Positions 8,342-16,302 of a stretch of DNA of 64,000 nucleotides are shown in pieces; the stretch's first letter is position 1; the number at the start of each line of letters is the position of its first letter. Source of the stretch: Sinorhizobium sp. B11. GTDB lineage: Bacteria > Pseudomonadota > Alphaproteobacteria > Rhizobiales > Rhizobiaceae. Under the pieces are notes generated by a model. That model searched no databases and was not told the origin of the DNA. It worked only from the letters and a program-made list of their open reading frames with translations. Position numbers and translations under genes: made by a program. The DNA lies in assembly GCA_039725955.1 (NCBI GenBank), contig CP091034.1, positions 3,224,001-3,288,000 on the forward strand, given 5' to 3'.

Positions 8342-9445
8342 ATGGGCTTCAAATGCGGTATCGTCGGTCTGCCGAATGTCGGCAAGTCGACCCTCTTCAA
8401 CGCACTCACCAAGACGGCGGCAGCGCAGGCGGCGAACTATCCCTTCTGCACGATCGAGCCGAACACCGGCGAAGTGGCCGTTCCCGACGCCCGCATGCAG
8501 AAGCTTGCCAATATTGCCAAGTCGAAGGAAATCATCCCGACCCGCATCAACTTCGTCGATATTGCCGGCCTCGTGCGTGGCGCATCGAAGGGTGAAGGTC
8601 TCGGCAACCAGTTCCTCGCCAATATTCGCGAAGTCGATGCCATCGTGCATGTGCTGCGCTGCTTCGAGGACGGCGACATCACCCACGTGGAAGGTCGCAT
8701 CGATCCGGTTGCCGACGCCGATACGATCGAGACCGAACTGATGCTCGCCGATCTCGAAAGCCTTGAGCGCCGCACGGAGCAGACCCGCAAGCGCGCCGCC
8801 GGCAAGGACAAGGAGTCCTTGGCCATGCTGCCGATCATGGAAGCCTCGCTCGCCCTGCTGCAGGACGGCAAGCCGGTTCGCACCCTGCTCGCGAAGCTGG
8901 ACGCGGAAGAGATCCGCATCCTCCAGGGCCTTAACCTCCTGACCTCGCATCCAGTCCTCTATGTCTGCAACGTCGCCGAAGGCGACGCTGTGATCGGCAA
9001 CCAACATACCGAGGCTGTCGCCGTGATGGCGAAGGCGCAAGGCGCCGAAACCGTCATTATCTCGGCTGCGATCGAATCCGAAGTCGCCCAGCTTCCAGAT
9101 GAGGAAGCCAAGGAGTTCCTTTCAGCCCTCGGCCTTGACGAAGCTGGCCTCGACCGCTTGATCCGCGCAGGCTACAAGCTGCTCGACCTTATCACCTATT
9201 TCACGGTCGGCCCGAAGGAAACGCGCGCCTGGACGATCGCGCGCGGCACCAAGGCGCCGCAGGCAGCCGGCGTGATCCACTCGGATTTCGAACGCGGCTT
9301 CATCCGCGCCAATACGATCGCCTACGACGACTACATCCAGTTCAATGGTGAAGTCGGCGCCAAGGAAGCCGGCAAGGCGCGCGACGAAGGCAAGGAATAT
9401 GTCGTCCAGGACGGCGACGTCATCCACTTCCGCTTCAATACCTGA
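8342..9445 (+). CDS. ychF: Redox-regulated ATPase/GTPase YchF
   Basis: This 367-residue Obg-family P-loop protein starts MGFKCGIVGLPNVGKSTLFN, with the Walker A GLPNVGKST at ~9-17. The switch region NFVDIAGLVRGASKGEGLGNQFL follows. The base-recognition motif is the NVAE-type YVCNVAEGD, which in YchF confers ATP preference. A helical insertion (~125-205) and a C-terminal TGS-like domain (~285-367) end in YVVQDGDVIHFRFNT. It is ribosome-associated. The rplY-pth-ychF neighbourhood is conserved in alphaproteobacteria, here expanded by inserted genes. Confidence 0.97.
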   Translation: MGFKCGIVGLPNVGKSTLFNALTKTAAAQAANYPFCTIEPNTGEVAVPDARMQKLANIAKSKEIIPTRINFVDIAGLVRGASKGEGLGNQFLANIREVDAIVHVLRCFEDGDITHVEGRIDPVADADTIETELMLADLESLERRTEQTRKRAAGKDKESLAMLPIMEASLALLQDGKPVRTLLAKLDAEEIRILQGLNLLTSHPVLYVCNVAEGDAVIGNQHTEAVAVMAKAQGAETVIISAAIESEVAQLPDEEAKEFLSALGLDEAGLDRLIRAGYKLLDLITYFTVGPKETRAWTIARGTKAPQAAGVIHSDFERGFIRANTIAYDDYIQFNGEVGAKEAGKARDEGKEYVVQDGDVIHFRFNT

Positions 9446-9452
9446 TGCATAG

Positions 9453-9497
9453 GCATGTCGCGCAAAAGCCCGCAGCGTTTTTGCGATAACGACATGC
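9453..9497. repeat. Palindromic intergenic element (rhizobial REP-like)
   Basis: Nested inverted repeat: outer arms gcatgtcg/cgacatgc and inner arms cgcaaaa/ttttgcg around a 10-nt loop with a 4-nt bulge. It lies between the convergent ychF and the DUF2157-like gene. Its form resembles palindromic intergenic repeats that I recall as abundant in Rhizobium. It could also serve as a bidirectional transcription end point. Confidence 0.6.
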
Positions 9498-9524
9498 GTC
9501 AAGCAGAAAAACCAAAGCTGCCGC

Positions 9525-10595
9525 TCAGCCGGGCGGCAGTCTCTCTACCACGCCTGACGGCAAGGCACGCAACACGATGCGCCGAAGCGGCATCCAGCCC
9601 GTACCGATGACGAGCACGATCACGCCGACGATAATGAGCGTTCCGAAAATATAGGTATCGACGGTCGCACTCCCCTGCCGGAATATCCCATAGATCGCCA
9701 GTCCCAGCGTCAGCAGGCCAGACGTGACGAAAGCGCGCCGGTCGATGATCAGGCCGATCAGCATCAACAGCACGACGATTACGACGACAACCGGGGTCTT
9801 GAAGGAGTTGGCGTCCATGATGTCCAGCCAGCCGCCGTCGAGTGAGAGCAAGATCCGGATGCTGTAGAGCAGCGCAGGTGCGGCAACGAGATGAAGCCAG
9901 AAGGCGACATCCGATCGCGTCGTGCGGCGAAGCCTGTCGCTGAGATCGAAACCGAGTGCAGCGACGAACAGGCCGACGGCGCAGGCAAACAGGATGACCG
10001 ACACAAGAGTCGGATGGTTGAGGATGAAGGCATCGTCGCCGCTCGCCCATTGAAGCAGGCGGAAGACAAGCGCGAGCACGAGTGCCAACCCCGAGAAGAT
10101 GGAGAGCGCAAGCGCAAGCGGCACACGGTAGCGCAGATAGAAAAGTCCCATGATGACGGGGAATGCGACGATGAACCTGTCGATGCCATCGCCTGTCAGC
10201 CACAGATCGGCATTGGAGGGGTAGATCGACAGCATCATCCGGAAGGTCCAGGCAAAAACCGCCAGCGTCAGCACGACAGCCGGCAGCGCGAGGCGCTGGC
10301 GCTTCACGAGGATTTCCGCCAGAACAAGAATTGCCGGCAGCACCGCATAGAGCGAGGCAAGTCCCCAGAGGCCCGCCAGCGCGATCAGGATGCCGATGGT
10401 GATGAGGACGTCGTGAAAGCCCCTGACGAAGCGTGGCGTCTCCGTATCCGACCAAGCCGGCTCCAGAGGCCCCGCCGCACGCGCGTCGACGACGACACCG
10501 CGTGCAGCCAGGAACGGCACCAGCCGCTCGCCAGCCTCGGCGGTAATCAGCCCCTCGCGCGCCGCCTCGTCGAGTATCGACCTTAGTTCAGCCAT
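9525..10595 (-). CDS. DUF2157-like multi-spanning membrane protein
   Basis: This 356-residue protein has a cytosolic N-terminal helical segment (MAELRSILDEAAREGLITAEAGERLVPFLAARG, ~1-35) of the type that precedes DUF2157 domains. It is followed by about ten hydrophobic helices from residue ~55 to 340, for example HDVLITIGILIALAGLWGLA and VVVVIVVLLMLIGLIID. The C-terminal tail is short. No catalytic motif is evident. It is transcribed alone, divergent from the MaoC pair. Family assignment rests on overall pattern only; function unknown. Confidence 0.65.
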   Translation of the reverse strand: MAELRSILDEAAREGLITAEAGERLVPFLAARGVVVDARAAGPLEPAWSDTETPRFVRGFHDVLITIGILIALAGLWGLASLYAVLPAILVLAEILVKRQRLALPAVVLTLAVFAWTFRMMLSIYPSNADLWLTGDGIDRFIVAFPVIMGLFYLRYRVPLALALSIFSGLALVLALVFRLLQWASGDDAFILNHPTLVSVILFACAVGLFVAALGFDLSDRLRRTTRSDVAFWLHLVAAPALLYSIRILLSLDGGWLDIMDANSFKTPVVVVIVVLLMLIGLIIDRRAFVTSGLLTLGLAIYGIFRQGSATVDTYIFGTLIIVGVIVLVIGTGWMPLRRIVLRALPSGVVERLPPG

Positions 10596-10676
10596 GCCGG
10601 TTCGTTCCTATGGAATCATTGAGCCCGCGCGGATGCTATTGTAAGCAATGACGCCTGCCTATGATGAGGAGCCCTA

Positions 10677-11147
10677 ATGCCTGCAGAAAAGCTCGCCTAT
10701 GAGGATTTCCAGCCCGGCCGGCGCTTTCCGCTTGGCCCGAAAGCAGTGACGGCACCCGAAATCATCGAATTTGCCGCGGAGTTCGACCCTCAGCCCATGC
10801 ATCTGGACGAGACCGCGGGCCGTGCCAGCATCCTCGGCGGCCTTGCCGCTTCCGGCTGGCATACGTCGGCGATGTTCATGCGCATGATGGCCGACAGTTT
10901 CGTCCTGAACTCGCTTTGCGAAGGTGCACCGGGCGTCGATTTCATGGAATGGCGCAAACCGGTGTTGGCAGGCGACACGCTCTCCGGCCATTCGACGGTG
11001 CTCGAGGCACGTCCGATGCGCTCGCGTCCAGGCCTCGGCATCGTTAAATTCCGCCACGAGGTGCAAAACCATCGCGGCGAACTGGTCCTACTGTCGGAAA
11101 ACTCCGTCATCTTCGGCATGCGTGGCAGCCCGGAGGTCAGCGCATGA
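10677..11147 (+). CDS. MaoC-like (R)-hydratase domain protein, first of pair
   Basis: This 156-residue single hot-dog-fold protein contains the hydratase motif region EFDPQPMHLDETAGRASILGGLAASGWHT, with the Asp and His of the catalytic dyad (D-x-x-x-x-H). Such proteins hydrate enoyl-CoA or related thioesters. The gene overlaps the next, also MaoC-like, by 4 bp (ATGA), so the two are translationally coupled and may form a heteromer. No acyl-CoA synthetase or dehydrogenase is adjacent, so the substrate is unknown. Confidence 0.85.
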   Translation: MPAEKLAYEDFQPGRRFPLGPKAVTAPEIIEFAAEFDPQPMHLDETAGRASILGGLAASGWHTSAMFMRMMADSFVLNSLCEGAPGVDFMEWRKPVLAGDTLSGHSTVLEARPMRSRPGLGIVKFRHEVQNHRGELVLLSENSVIFGMRGSPEVSA

Positions 11148-11611
11148 GAATGACCGAACTCTACGCCGCCGGTGAGAAGAGTGAGATCGGGACCTATGTC
11201 TTCACCGAAGAAAAGATCCTCAGCTTCGCCCGGAAATACGATCCGCAGCGCTTCCATACCGACAAGGATGCGGCCGGAGACACGATGTTCGGCGGGCTCT
11301 GCGCCTCCGGATGGCATACGACGGCCGCCTGGATGCAATGTTTCCTCAAGTACTGGATGGCGGAGATCGACCGGCTGAAGAGCGAGGGCCTGGCCCCGCC
11401 GAACCTCGGCCCCTCACCCGGCTTCCAGAAGCTGCAATGGCTGAAACCGGTCTTTGTCGACGAGACGGTCAGCTATTCCGTGACCTTTCTCTCCGGCCGT
11501 CCGCTGGCGTCGCGGCCCGGCTGGCATGTCAACAACATCCTCTGCGAAGGCGTCAATCAGGACGGTATTGCCGTCATACGCTTTGAAAGCAGCGTGCTCG
11601 AATTCGAGTGA
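11144..11611 (+). CDS. MaoC-like (R)-hydratase domain protein, second of pair
   Basis: This 155-residue hot-dog-fold protein is a diverged paralogue of the gene it overlaps by 4 bp. The dyad is visible in KYDPQRFHTDKDAAGDTMFGGLCASGWHT, and both proteins share the FQKLQWLKPV/DFMEWRKPV segment and the SRPG motif. Two single-domain MaoC proteins in tandem recall the domain pairing of eukaryotic hydratase 2, suggesting a heterodimer (inference). A palindromic element follows the stop. Confidence 0.85.
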   Translation: MRMTELYAAGEKSEIGTYVFTEEKILSFARKYDPQRFHTDKDAAGDTMFGGLCASGWHTTAAWMQCFLKYWMAEIDRLKSEGLAPPNLGPSPGFQKLQWLKPVFVDETVSYSVTFLSGRPLASRPGWHVNNILCEGVNQDGIAVIRFESSVLEFE

Positions 11612-11623
11612 TGCGGGCAGAAG

Positions 11624-11662
11624 CAATTCCAGCAAACGCCTAAAACGGCTCTGCTGGAATTG
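11624..11662. repeat. Palindrome caattccagca...tgctggaattg, terminator or repeat element
   Basis: Perfect 11-bp inverted repeat with a 17-nt loop between the convergent MaoC and apt genes. A shared agcaattccagcaaa half occurs again at 35194-35208. The sequence resembles palindromic intergenic repeats of rhizobia and probably acts as a bidirectional end point. Confidence 0.6.
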
Positions 11663-11668
11663 ACAGGT

Positions 11669-12211
11669 TCAATGGCCGGAAAACTCGACGAGCGTATGCA
11701 CGTCGACCCCGAGATCCTCGAGCTTCTTGCGACCGCCGAGATCCGGCAGGTCGATGACGAAGCAGGCACCGACCACTTCCGCGCCGATCTGGCGGAGAAG
11801 CTTTGTCGCCCCCACAGCCGTGCCGCCCGTCGCAATCAGATCGTCGACGAGGATCACTTTTTCGCCTGGCTCAACGGCATCGCGATGCATCTCCATTTCG
11901 TCCACGCCATATTCCAGGCTGTAGGCGATGCGCACCGTGTCATGCGGCAGCTTGCCCTTCTTGCGGATCGGCACGAAGCCCGAGGAAAGCTGATGCGCAA
12001 CCGCGCCGCCGAGGATGAAGCCCCGCGCTTCCATGCCGGCAATCTTGTCGACCTTCAGACCAGCATAGGGCTGCACGAGTTCATCAACCGCGCGGCGGAA
12101 GGCACGGGGATTGCCGAGCAACGTGGTGATGTCGCGAAAGATGATGCCGGGCTTGGGATAATCCGGAATGGAGCGGATGCTGGCCGCAAGCTCCGAAAGC
12201 GTGTTGTTCAT
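11669..12211 (-). CDS. apt: Adenine phosphoribosyltransferase
   Basis: This 180-residue cytosolic purine-salvage enzyme converts adenine and PRPP to AMP. The PRPP-binding signature VILVDDLIATGGTAVGATKLL lies near residues 121-141. The N-terminal IRSIPDYPKPGIIFRDITTLL and the flexible-loop region IRKKGKLPHDTVRIAYSLEYG are typical. The start at MNNTLSELAASIR gives the standard 180-residue length; an upstream in-frame start at 12250 would add 13 residues of no recognised homology. Separate from petABC by a terminator. Confidence 0.96.
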   Translation of the reverse strand: MNNTLSELAASIRSIPDYPKPGIIFRDITTLLGNPRAFRRAVDELVQPYAGLKVDKIAGMEARGFILGGAVAHQLSSGFVPIRKKGKLPHDTVRIAYSLEYGVDEMEMHRDAVEPGEKVILVDDLIATGGTAVGATKLLRQIGAEVVGACFVIDLPDLGGRKKLEDLGVDVHTLVEFSGH

Positions 12212-12280
12212 CGAAAATCCGTATCTGCGAGGGGCACAAAACGCCCGCACACTATCAATTGCGCCGGGTCAAACCAAATA

Positions 12281-12307
12281 AAAAAGGCGGCTGAAAAGCC
12301 GCCTTTT
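12281..12307 (-). terminator. Intrinsic terminator of petABC
   Basis: A perfect 11-bp stem aaaaggcggct/agccgcctttt with a 4-nt loop. It is T-rich on the minus strand just past petC and is symmetrical enough to act in both directions. Confidence 0.9.
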
Positions 12308-12327
12308 CCGATGAGACCGATTATATC

Positions 12328-13200
12328 TCAGTGGTCGGTGCGTCCGTAGATCGAGCGCTTGGTCAGATAGACCAGCACCGTGAAGATCAGCAGGAAGACC
12401 ATGACCATGAAGCCGGTACGCTTGCGCTCTTCGAGATGCGGCTCGGACGCCCACATCAGGAACGACGAGACATCCTTGGAATACTGATCGACCGTCTGCG
12501 GCGAACCGTCGTCATAGGTGACCTGGTCGTCGGAAAGCGGCTTCGGCATGGCGAGAACGGCAGCGGCATGGAAATACGGGTTGTAATGCGAACCTGCCGG
12601 AACCTGGAAGCCGGCCGGCGGCTCTTCATAGCCGGTCAGCAGCGAGTGGATATAGTCCGGACCGCTTTCCTGATACTGGGTGAAGATGTCGAAGACGAAC
12701 TGCGGGAAACCGCGTTCGACTTCGCGGGCCTTGGCAAGCAGCGACATGTCCGGGGGAGCCGCACCGTTGTTGGCAGCAGCGGCAGCTTCCGCATTCGGAT
12801 AGGGCGATGGGAAGTGGTCGGATGGAACTGCCTTGCGGGTGAACATTTCACCACTGGCGTCAGGGCCGTCCTGAACTTCGTAATTGGCCGCGAAGGTCTT
12901 GACCTGTGCATCCGAATAGCCGAGTGCGCCCAGCGTACGGAAGGGCACGAGGTTCATCGAGTGGCAGGCGGAACAGACCTCCGTATACACCTTCAGGCCG
13001 CGTTGGAGCTGGCCCTTGTCGTAATGGCCGAACGGGCCGGCAAAGGTCCAGTCGATTTCCTTCGGTTCCTTCAGCGGATAGTGCGGGGTAGCACTTTCCT
13101 CATGATGGGCAGCCGGGGCGGCAGCTTCCTGGGCGAACGCGACGCCGCCAAGGCCGGCTGCGACAGCGAGCGAGAGGATGCTTGCAACAAGCTTTTTCAT
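12328..13200 (-). CDS. petC: Cytochrome c1, bc1 complex
   Basis: This 290-residue haem c subunit carries electrons from the Rieske protein to cytochrome c in the periplasm. A signal peptide (~1-23, ending GVAFAQ) is followed by the haem attachment motif CSACH near residues 94-98 in VCSACHSMNLVPFRTL. The axial Met region lies in the second half, and a C-terminal anchor helix (FMVMVFLLIFTVLVYL) spans ~260-280 with a cytosolic SIYGRTDH tail. It is the third gene of petABC, 26 bp after petB. Cytochrome b and c1 are separate genes here, unlike the fused fbcH of Bradyrhizobium. Confidence 0.97.
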   Translation of the reverse strand: MKKLVASILSLAVAAGLGGVAFAQEAAAPAAHHEESATPHYPLKEPKEIDWTFAGPFGHYDKGQLQRGLKVYTEVCSACHSMNLVPFRTLGALGYSDAQVKTFAANYEVQDGPDASGEMFTRKAVPSDHFPSPYPNAEAAAAANNGAAPPDMSLLAKAREVERGFPQFVFDIFTQYQESGPDYIHSLLTGYEEPPAGFQVPAGSHYNPYFHAAAVLAMPKPLSDDQVTYDDGSPQTVDQYSKDVSSFLMWASEPHLEERKRTGFMVMVFLLIFTVLVYLTKRSIYGRTDH

Positions 13201-13226
13201 ATTTCTATTCCTTCCCGTCCGCTCGC

Positions 13227-14495
13227 TCAGGCCTTGATCGCAGCAGTCTTGTTGCGCTTTTCGAGCACCGCTTCAGTGATCGAGTTCGGAATACGGCGCG
13301 GTGTTTCCACCAGCCCAAGGACCGGCATCGCGACCAGGAAGAATGCGAAGTAGAGCAGCGTGCAGAACTGCGAGATCGTCGTATACAGGCCTTCCGCAGG
13401 CTGCGAGCCGAGCCAGCCGAGGATGATCGCGTTGATCACGAACAGCCAGTAGAACAGCTTGAACCACGGACGATAGACTGCCGAGCGCACCTTTGAAGTG
13501 TCGAGCCAGGGCAGGAAGAACAGCACGATGATGGCGCCGAACATGACCAAAACGCCGCCGAGCTTGGAGTCGATCGGGCCGACATTGAAGGTGATCGAGC
13601 GCAGCATCGCGTAGAACGGCAGGAAGTACCATTCCGGAACGATGTGGGCCGGGGTCTTCAGCGGATCGGCCGGGATGTAGTTGTCGGCATGGCCGAGATA
13701 GTTCGGCAGGTAGAAGACGAAGTAGGCATAGACGATCAGGAAGACCGAAACGCCGAGCGCATCCTTGAGCGTTGCGTAAGGCGTAAAACGAACCGTATCC
13801 GTCTTGGTCTTGACCTCGACGCCCGTCGGGTTGGTCTGGCCGGTAACGTGCAGCGCCCAGATGTGCAGGACGACGACGCCGGCGATCATGAAGGGCAGCA
13901 GGTAATGCAGCGAGAAGAAGCGGTTCAGCGTCGGCTGGTCGACGGCAAAGCCGCCGAGCAGGAACTGCTGGACCCATTCACCGACCAGCGGAAAGGCCGA
14001 GAAGAAGCCGGTGATGACGGTTGCGCCCCAGAAGGACATCTGGCCCCAGGGCAGGACATAGCCCATGAAGCCGGTTGCCATCATCAGGAGGTAGATGACG
14101 ACGCCGAGGATCCAGAGGATTTCGCGCGGCGCCTTGTACGAACCGTAATAGAGGCCGCGGGCGATGTGCAGGTATACGGCGACGAAGAAGAAGGATGCGC
14201 CGTTGGCATGCAGGTAACGTAGCAGCCAGCCGTGATTGACGTCACGCATGATCTTTTCAACAGAGTTGAACGCGATCGTGGTGTCGGCGGCATAGTGCAT
14301 GGCGAGCGTTACGCCCGTCAGGATCTGCACGATCAGCATGACGGCGAGCATGGCGCCGAACGTGTAGGCATAGTTCAGGTTCCGCGGAACCGGATAGGCA
14401 ATGAAGCTGTCATAGACCATGCGCGGCAGCGGAAGGCGCGCATCGACCCATTTTTCCAAGCCGGTTGATGGCTCGTAGCTGGAATGGCCACTCAT
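13227..14495 (-). CDS. petB: Cytochrome b, bc1 complex
   Basis: This 422-residue integral membrane subunit binds haems bL and bH and forms the quinol oxidation and quinone reduction sites. Conserved features are the GVTLAMHYAADT helix, the His pair region around HANGASFFFVAVYLHIARGLYYGSYK, the MGYVLPWGQMSFWGATVIT segment, the PEWYF quinol-oxidation loop (IVPEWYFLPFYAMLRS, ~278-293) and eight hydrophobic helices. Length is usual for the alphaproteobacterial b subunit. It lies 14 bp after petA in the same operon. Confidence 0.98.
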   Translation of the reverse strand: MSGHSSYEPSTGLEKWVDARLPLPRMVYDSFIAYPVPRNLNYAYTFGAMLAVMLIVQILTGVTLAMHYAADTTIAFNSVEKIMRDVNHGWLLRYLHANGASFFFVAVYLHIARGLYYGSYKAPREILWILGVVIYLLMMATGFMGYVLPWGQMSFWGATVITGFFSAFPLVGEWVQQFLLGGFAVDQPTLNRFFSLHYLLPFMIAGVVVLHIWALHVTGQTNPTGVEVKTKTDTVRFTPYATLKDALGVSVFLIVYAYFVFYLPNYLGHADNYIPADPLKTPAHIVPEWYFLPFYAMLRSITFNVGPIDSKLGGVLVMFGAIIVLFFLPWLDTSKVRSAVYRPWFKLFYWLFVINAIILGWLGSQPAEGLYTTISQFCTLLYFAFFLVAMPVLGLVETPRRIPNSITEAVLEKRNKTAAIKA

Positions 14496-14509
14496 TAATC
14501 AGTCTCCCC

Positions 14510-15085
14510 TCAACCGATCTTGATCTTTGTGTCGGACACGAATGAAAAGGTCGGGATCGCCAGGTTCTGCGGCGCCGGGCCTTTGCGGATACGGCCGGCC
14601 GTGTCGTAGACCGAACCATGGCAGGGACAGAACCAACCATTGTATTCGCCGGCCTGACCGAGCGGAACGCAGCCGAGATGGGTGCAGGTGCCGATCATGA
14701 CGATCCAGTTTTCCTTACCCTTGCCGCCGGAGCGGTCATCGCCCGTTGCAGGCGCGTCAGCAGGAAGGTTTGCATTGCGGGCGATCGGATCCTTGAGGTC
14801 CGACAGCTGGACATCGGCTGCAGCCGTAACTTCTTCCGGTGTGCGGTTGCGGATAAAGATCGGTTTGCCGCGCCACTTGACGGTCAGCGACATGCCGGGC
14901 GTAAGGCTTGTGACGTCCACTTCGATGGAAGCCAGCGCGAGCGTCGACGCATCCGGACGCATCTGGTCGATGAACGGCCAGGCAACCGCAACGGCGCCGA
15001 CCGCACCGGCCATGCCAGTGGTGAGATAAAGGAAATCACGGCGAGTGGGCTCTGAAGCCTCGCTTGTCGTTACGTGTTCGCTCAC
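14510..15085 (-). CDS. petA: Rieske iron-sulfur subunit, bc1 complex
   Basis: This 191-residue subunit has an N-terminal Tat-type sequence TRRDFLYLTTGMAGAVGAVA (~13-32) that stays as membrane anchor. The periplasmic Rieske fold has cluster ligands in CTHLGC (~132-137) and CPCHGS (~152-157), which bind the [2Fe-2S] cluster through two Cys and two His. It is first in petABC. The 287-bp region upstream, shared with the divergent EEP-family gene, should hold the promoter; I could not fix its elements. Confidence 0.97.
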   Translation of the reverse strand: MSEHVTTSEASEPTRRDFLYLTTGMAGAVGAVAVAWPFIDQMRPDASTLALASIEVDVTSLTPGMSLTVKWRGKPIFIRNRTPEEVTAAADVQLSDLKDPIARNANLPADAPATGDDRSGGKGKENWIVMIGTCTHLGCVPLGQAGEYNGWFCPCHGSVYDTAGRIRKGPAPQNLAIPTFSFVSDTKIKIG

Positions 15086-15372
15086 GGCTTAACCATCCTC
15101 TGCGCAATTGTCGCGGAATTCCGCCCTGCCCCTCCAGAGGCGGCGAATCTATCAGAACATATTTCGGCCATAGATTCCCCACCAATCCGGCGCGTTCTAT
15201 GCTTGATCGCAAATTATGTCCAGCCTTGACAAGGGGATGGGGGCACAATGTCGCGGGAAATTTGAGTGAATTTTTTAAGGCAATCACTGGCTTGCAACTT
15301 TGCTGCATTGCAACAATCTGGGGCGCGTGTTAGGCGCTGGTGAGTTTGCCATACGAATTTGGATTTGCGCCG

Positions 15373-16302
15373 ATGAGGCATACTGTTTTCTGCGTATTGA
15401 GCGCCCTCATCACCATTGTTCTCGCCCTCGTTTCGCTCCGTTATCTTACCGATTTCTGGCTGCTTTCGCTCGTTTACAGCTTCCAGGTTCATCTCAGCAT
15501 CATCTGTGCTGTCGGTGCCGTTATTGCCCTCTTTTTCAAGCGGCACTGGTATGGGTTCCTGATGCTGGCGGTGGCAACCTTCCTGAATATCCATGGCGTC
15601 ATCATGCTGCGCGAATTCGCCGGCAAGCCGCCTTCGGAGAACGCCCCTCGCCTTTTCCGGCTCATGTCCTTCAATATCGAGAATGACAATTTTGAAAACG
15701 GCGGGCGGATTGCTGATGCCATTCTGGCCTCGGGCGCCGACGTGGTCGACATCATGGAGGCCGAGCCGGTCTTCGCGCAGTTGCCACGGCTTCAGCAGCT
15801 CTATCCCTACCGGATCGGCTGCGATGCGAGCGCGACATGCGATACGCTCGTGCTGTCGAAACGTCCCTTTGCCCGGCAGGAGATCCGCGACATCGGCGAG
15901 CTTTGGAAACAGCGGCTCGTGTCGATTTCGATCGACTTCGACGGGACGCCTGTCGATCTCCTGTTTCCCCATCTCTCCAAGCCGTATTTTGATGATTTTC
16001 AGGCTGACGAGCTCGAGGATCTCACCGCTTTCATGAAGCCTCATACCGGCGCGCTGGTGGTTGCCGGAGATTTCAATTCTTCAATCCTGGCGCCGACCAT
16101 CCAGCATTTTTTGCGCGGGACGGGACTGAAGACGGATTTCCCGGAACCAACCACCTGGCCCGTCAGCGCCGGCTCCTTCGGCATCAGCATCGACCATATC
16201 TTCGCAAGGACGCCACTGCTCATCCGCTCGACGAGCCGGCTGGAAGACAGCTTCGGCTCGAACCATTACGGCCTAGTCAGCGATTTCGTTCGCGAACACT
16301 GA
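15373..16302 (+). CDS. Endonuclease/exonuclease/phosphatase-family membrane protein
   Basis: This 309-residue protein has about three N-terminal transmembrane helices (~1-80) and then an EEP-fold domain facing, most likely, the periplasm. Motifs are LMSFNIEND (N and E metal ligand), DVVDIMEAEP, VVAGDFNSS (GDFN) and the C-terminal SIDHIFAR and SNHYGLVSD, giving the D-H pairs of the family. Substrate unknown: nucleic acid, phospholipid or phosphoester. A GTG start at 15340 is also in frame. The last 30 bp overlap the convergent ABC-exporter gene. Confidence 0.82.
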   Translation: MRHTVFCVLSALITIVLALVSLRYLTDFWLLSLVYSFQVHLSIICAVGAVIALFFKRHWYGFLMLAVATFLNIHGVIMLREFAGKPPSENAPRLFRLMSFNIENDNFENGGRIADAILASGADVVDIMEAEPVFAQLPRLQQLYPYRIGCDASATCDTLVLSKRPFARQEIRDIGELWKQRLVSISIDFDGTPVDLLFPHLSKPYFDDFQADELEDLTAFMKPHTGALVVAGDFNSSILAPTIQHFLRGTGLKTDFPEPTTWPVSAGSFGISIDHIFARTPLLIRSTSRLEDSFGSNHYGLVSDFVREH

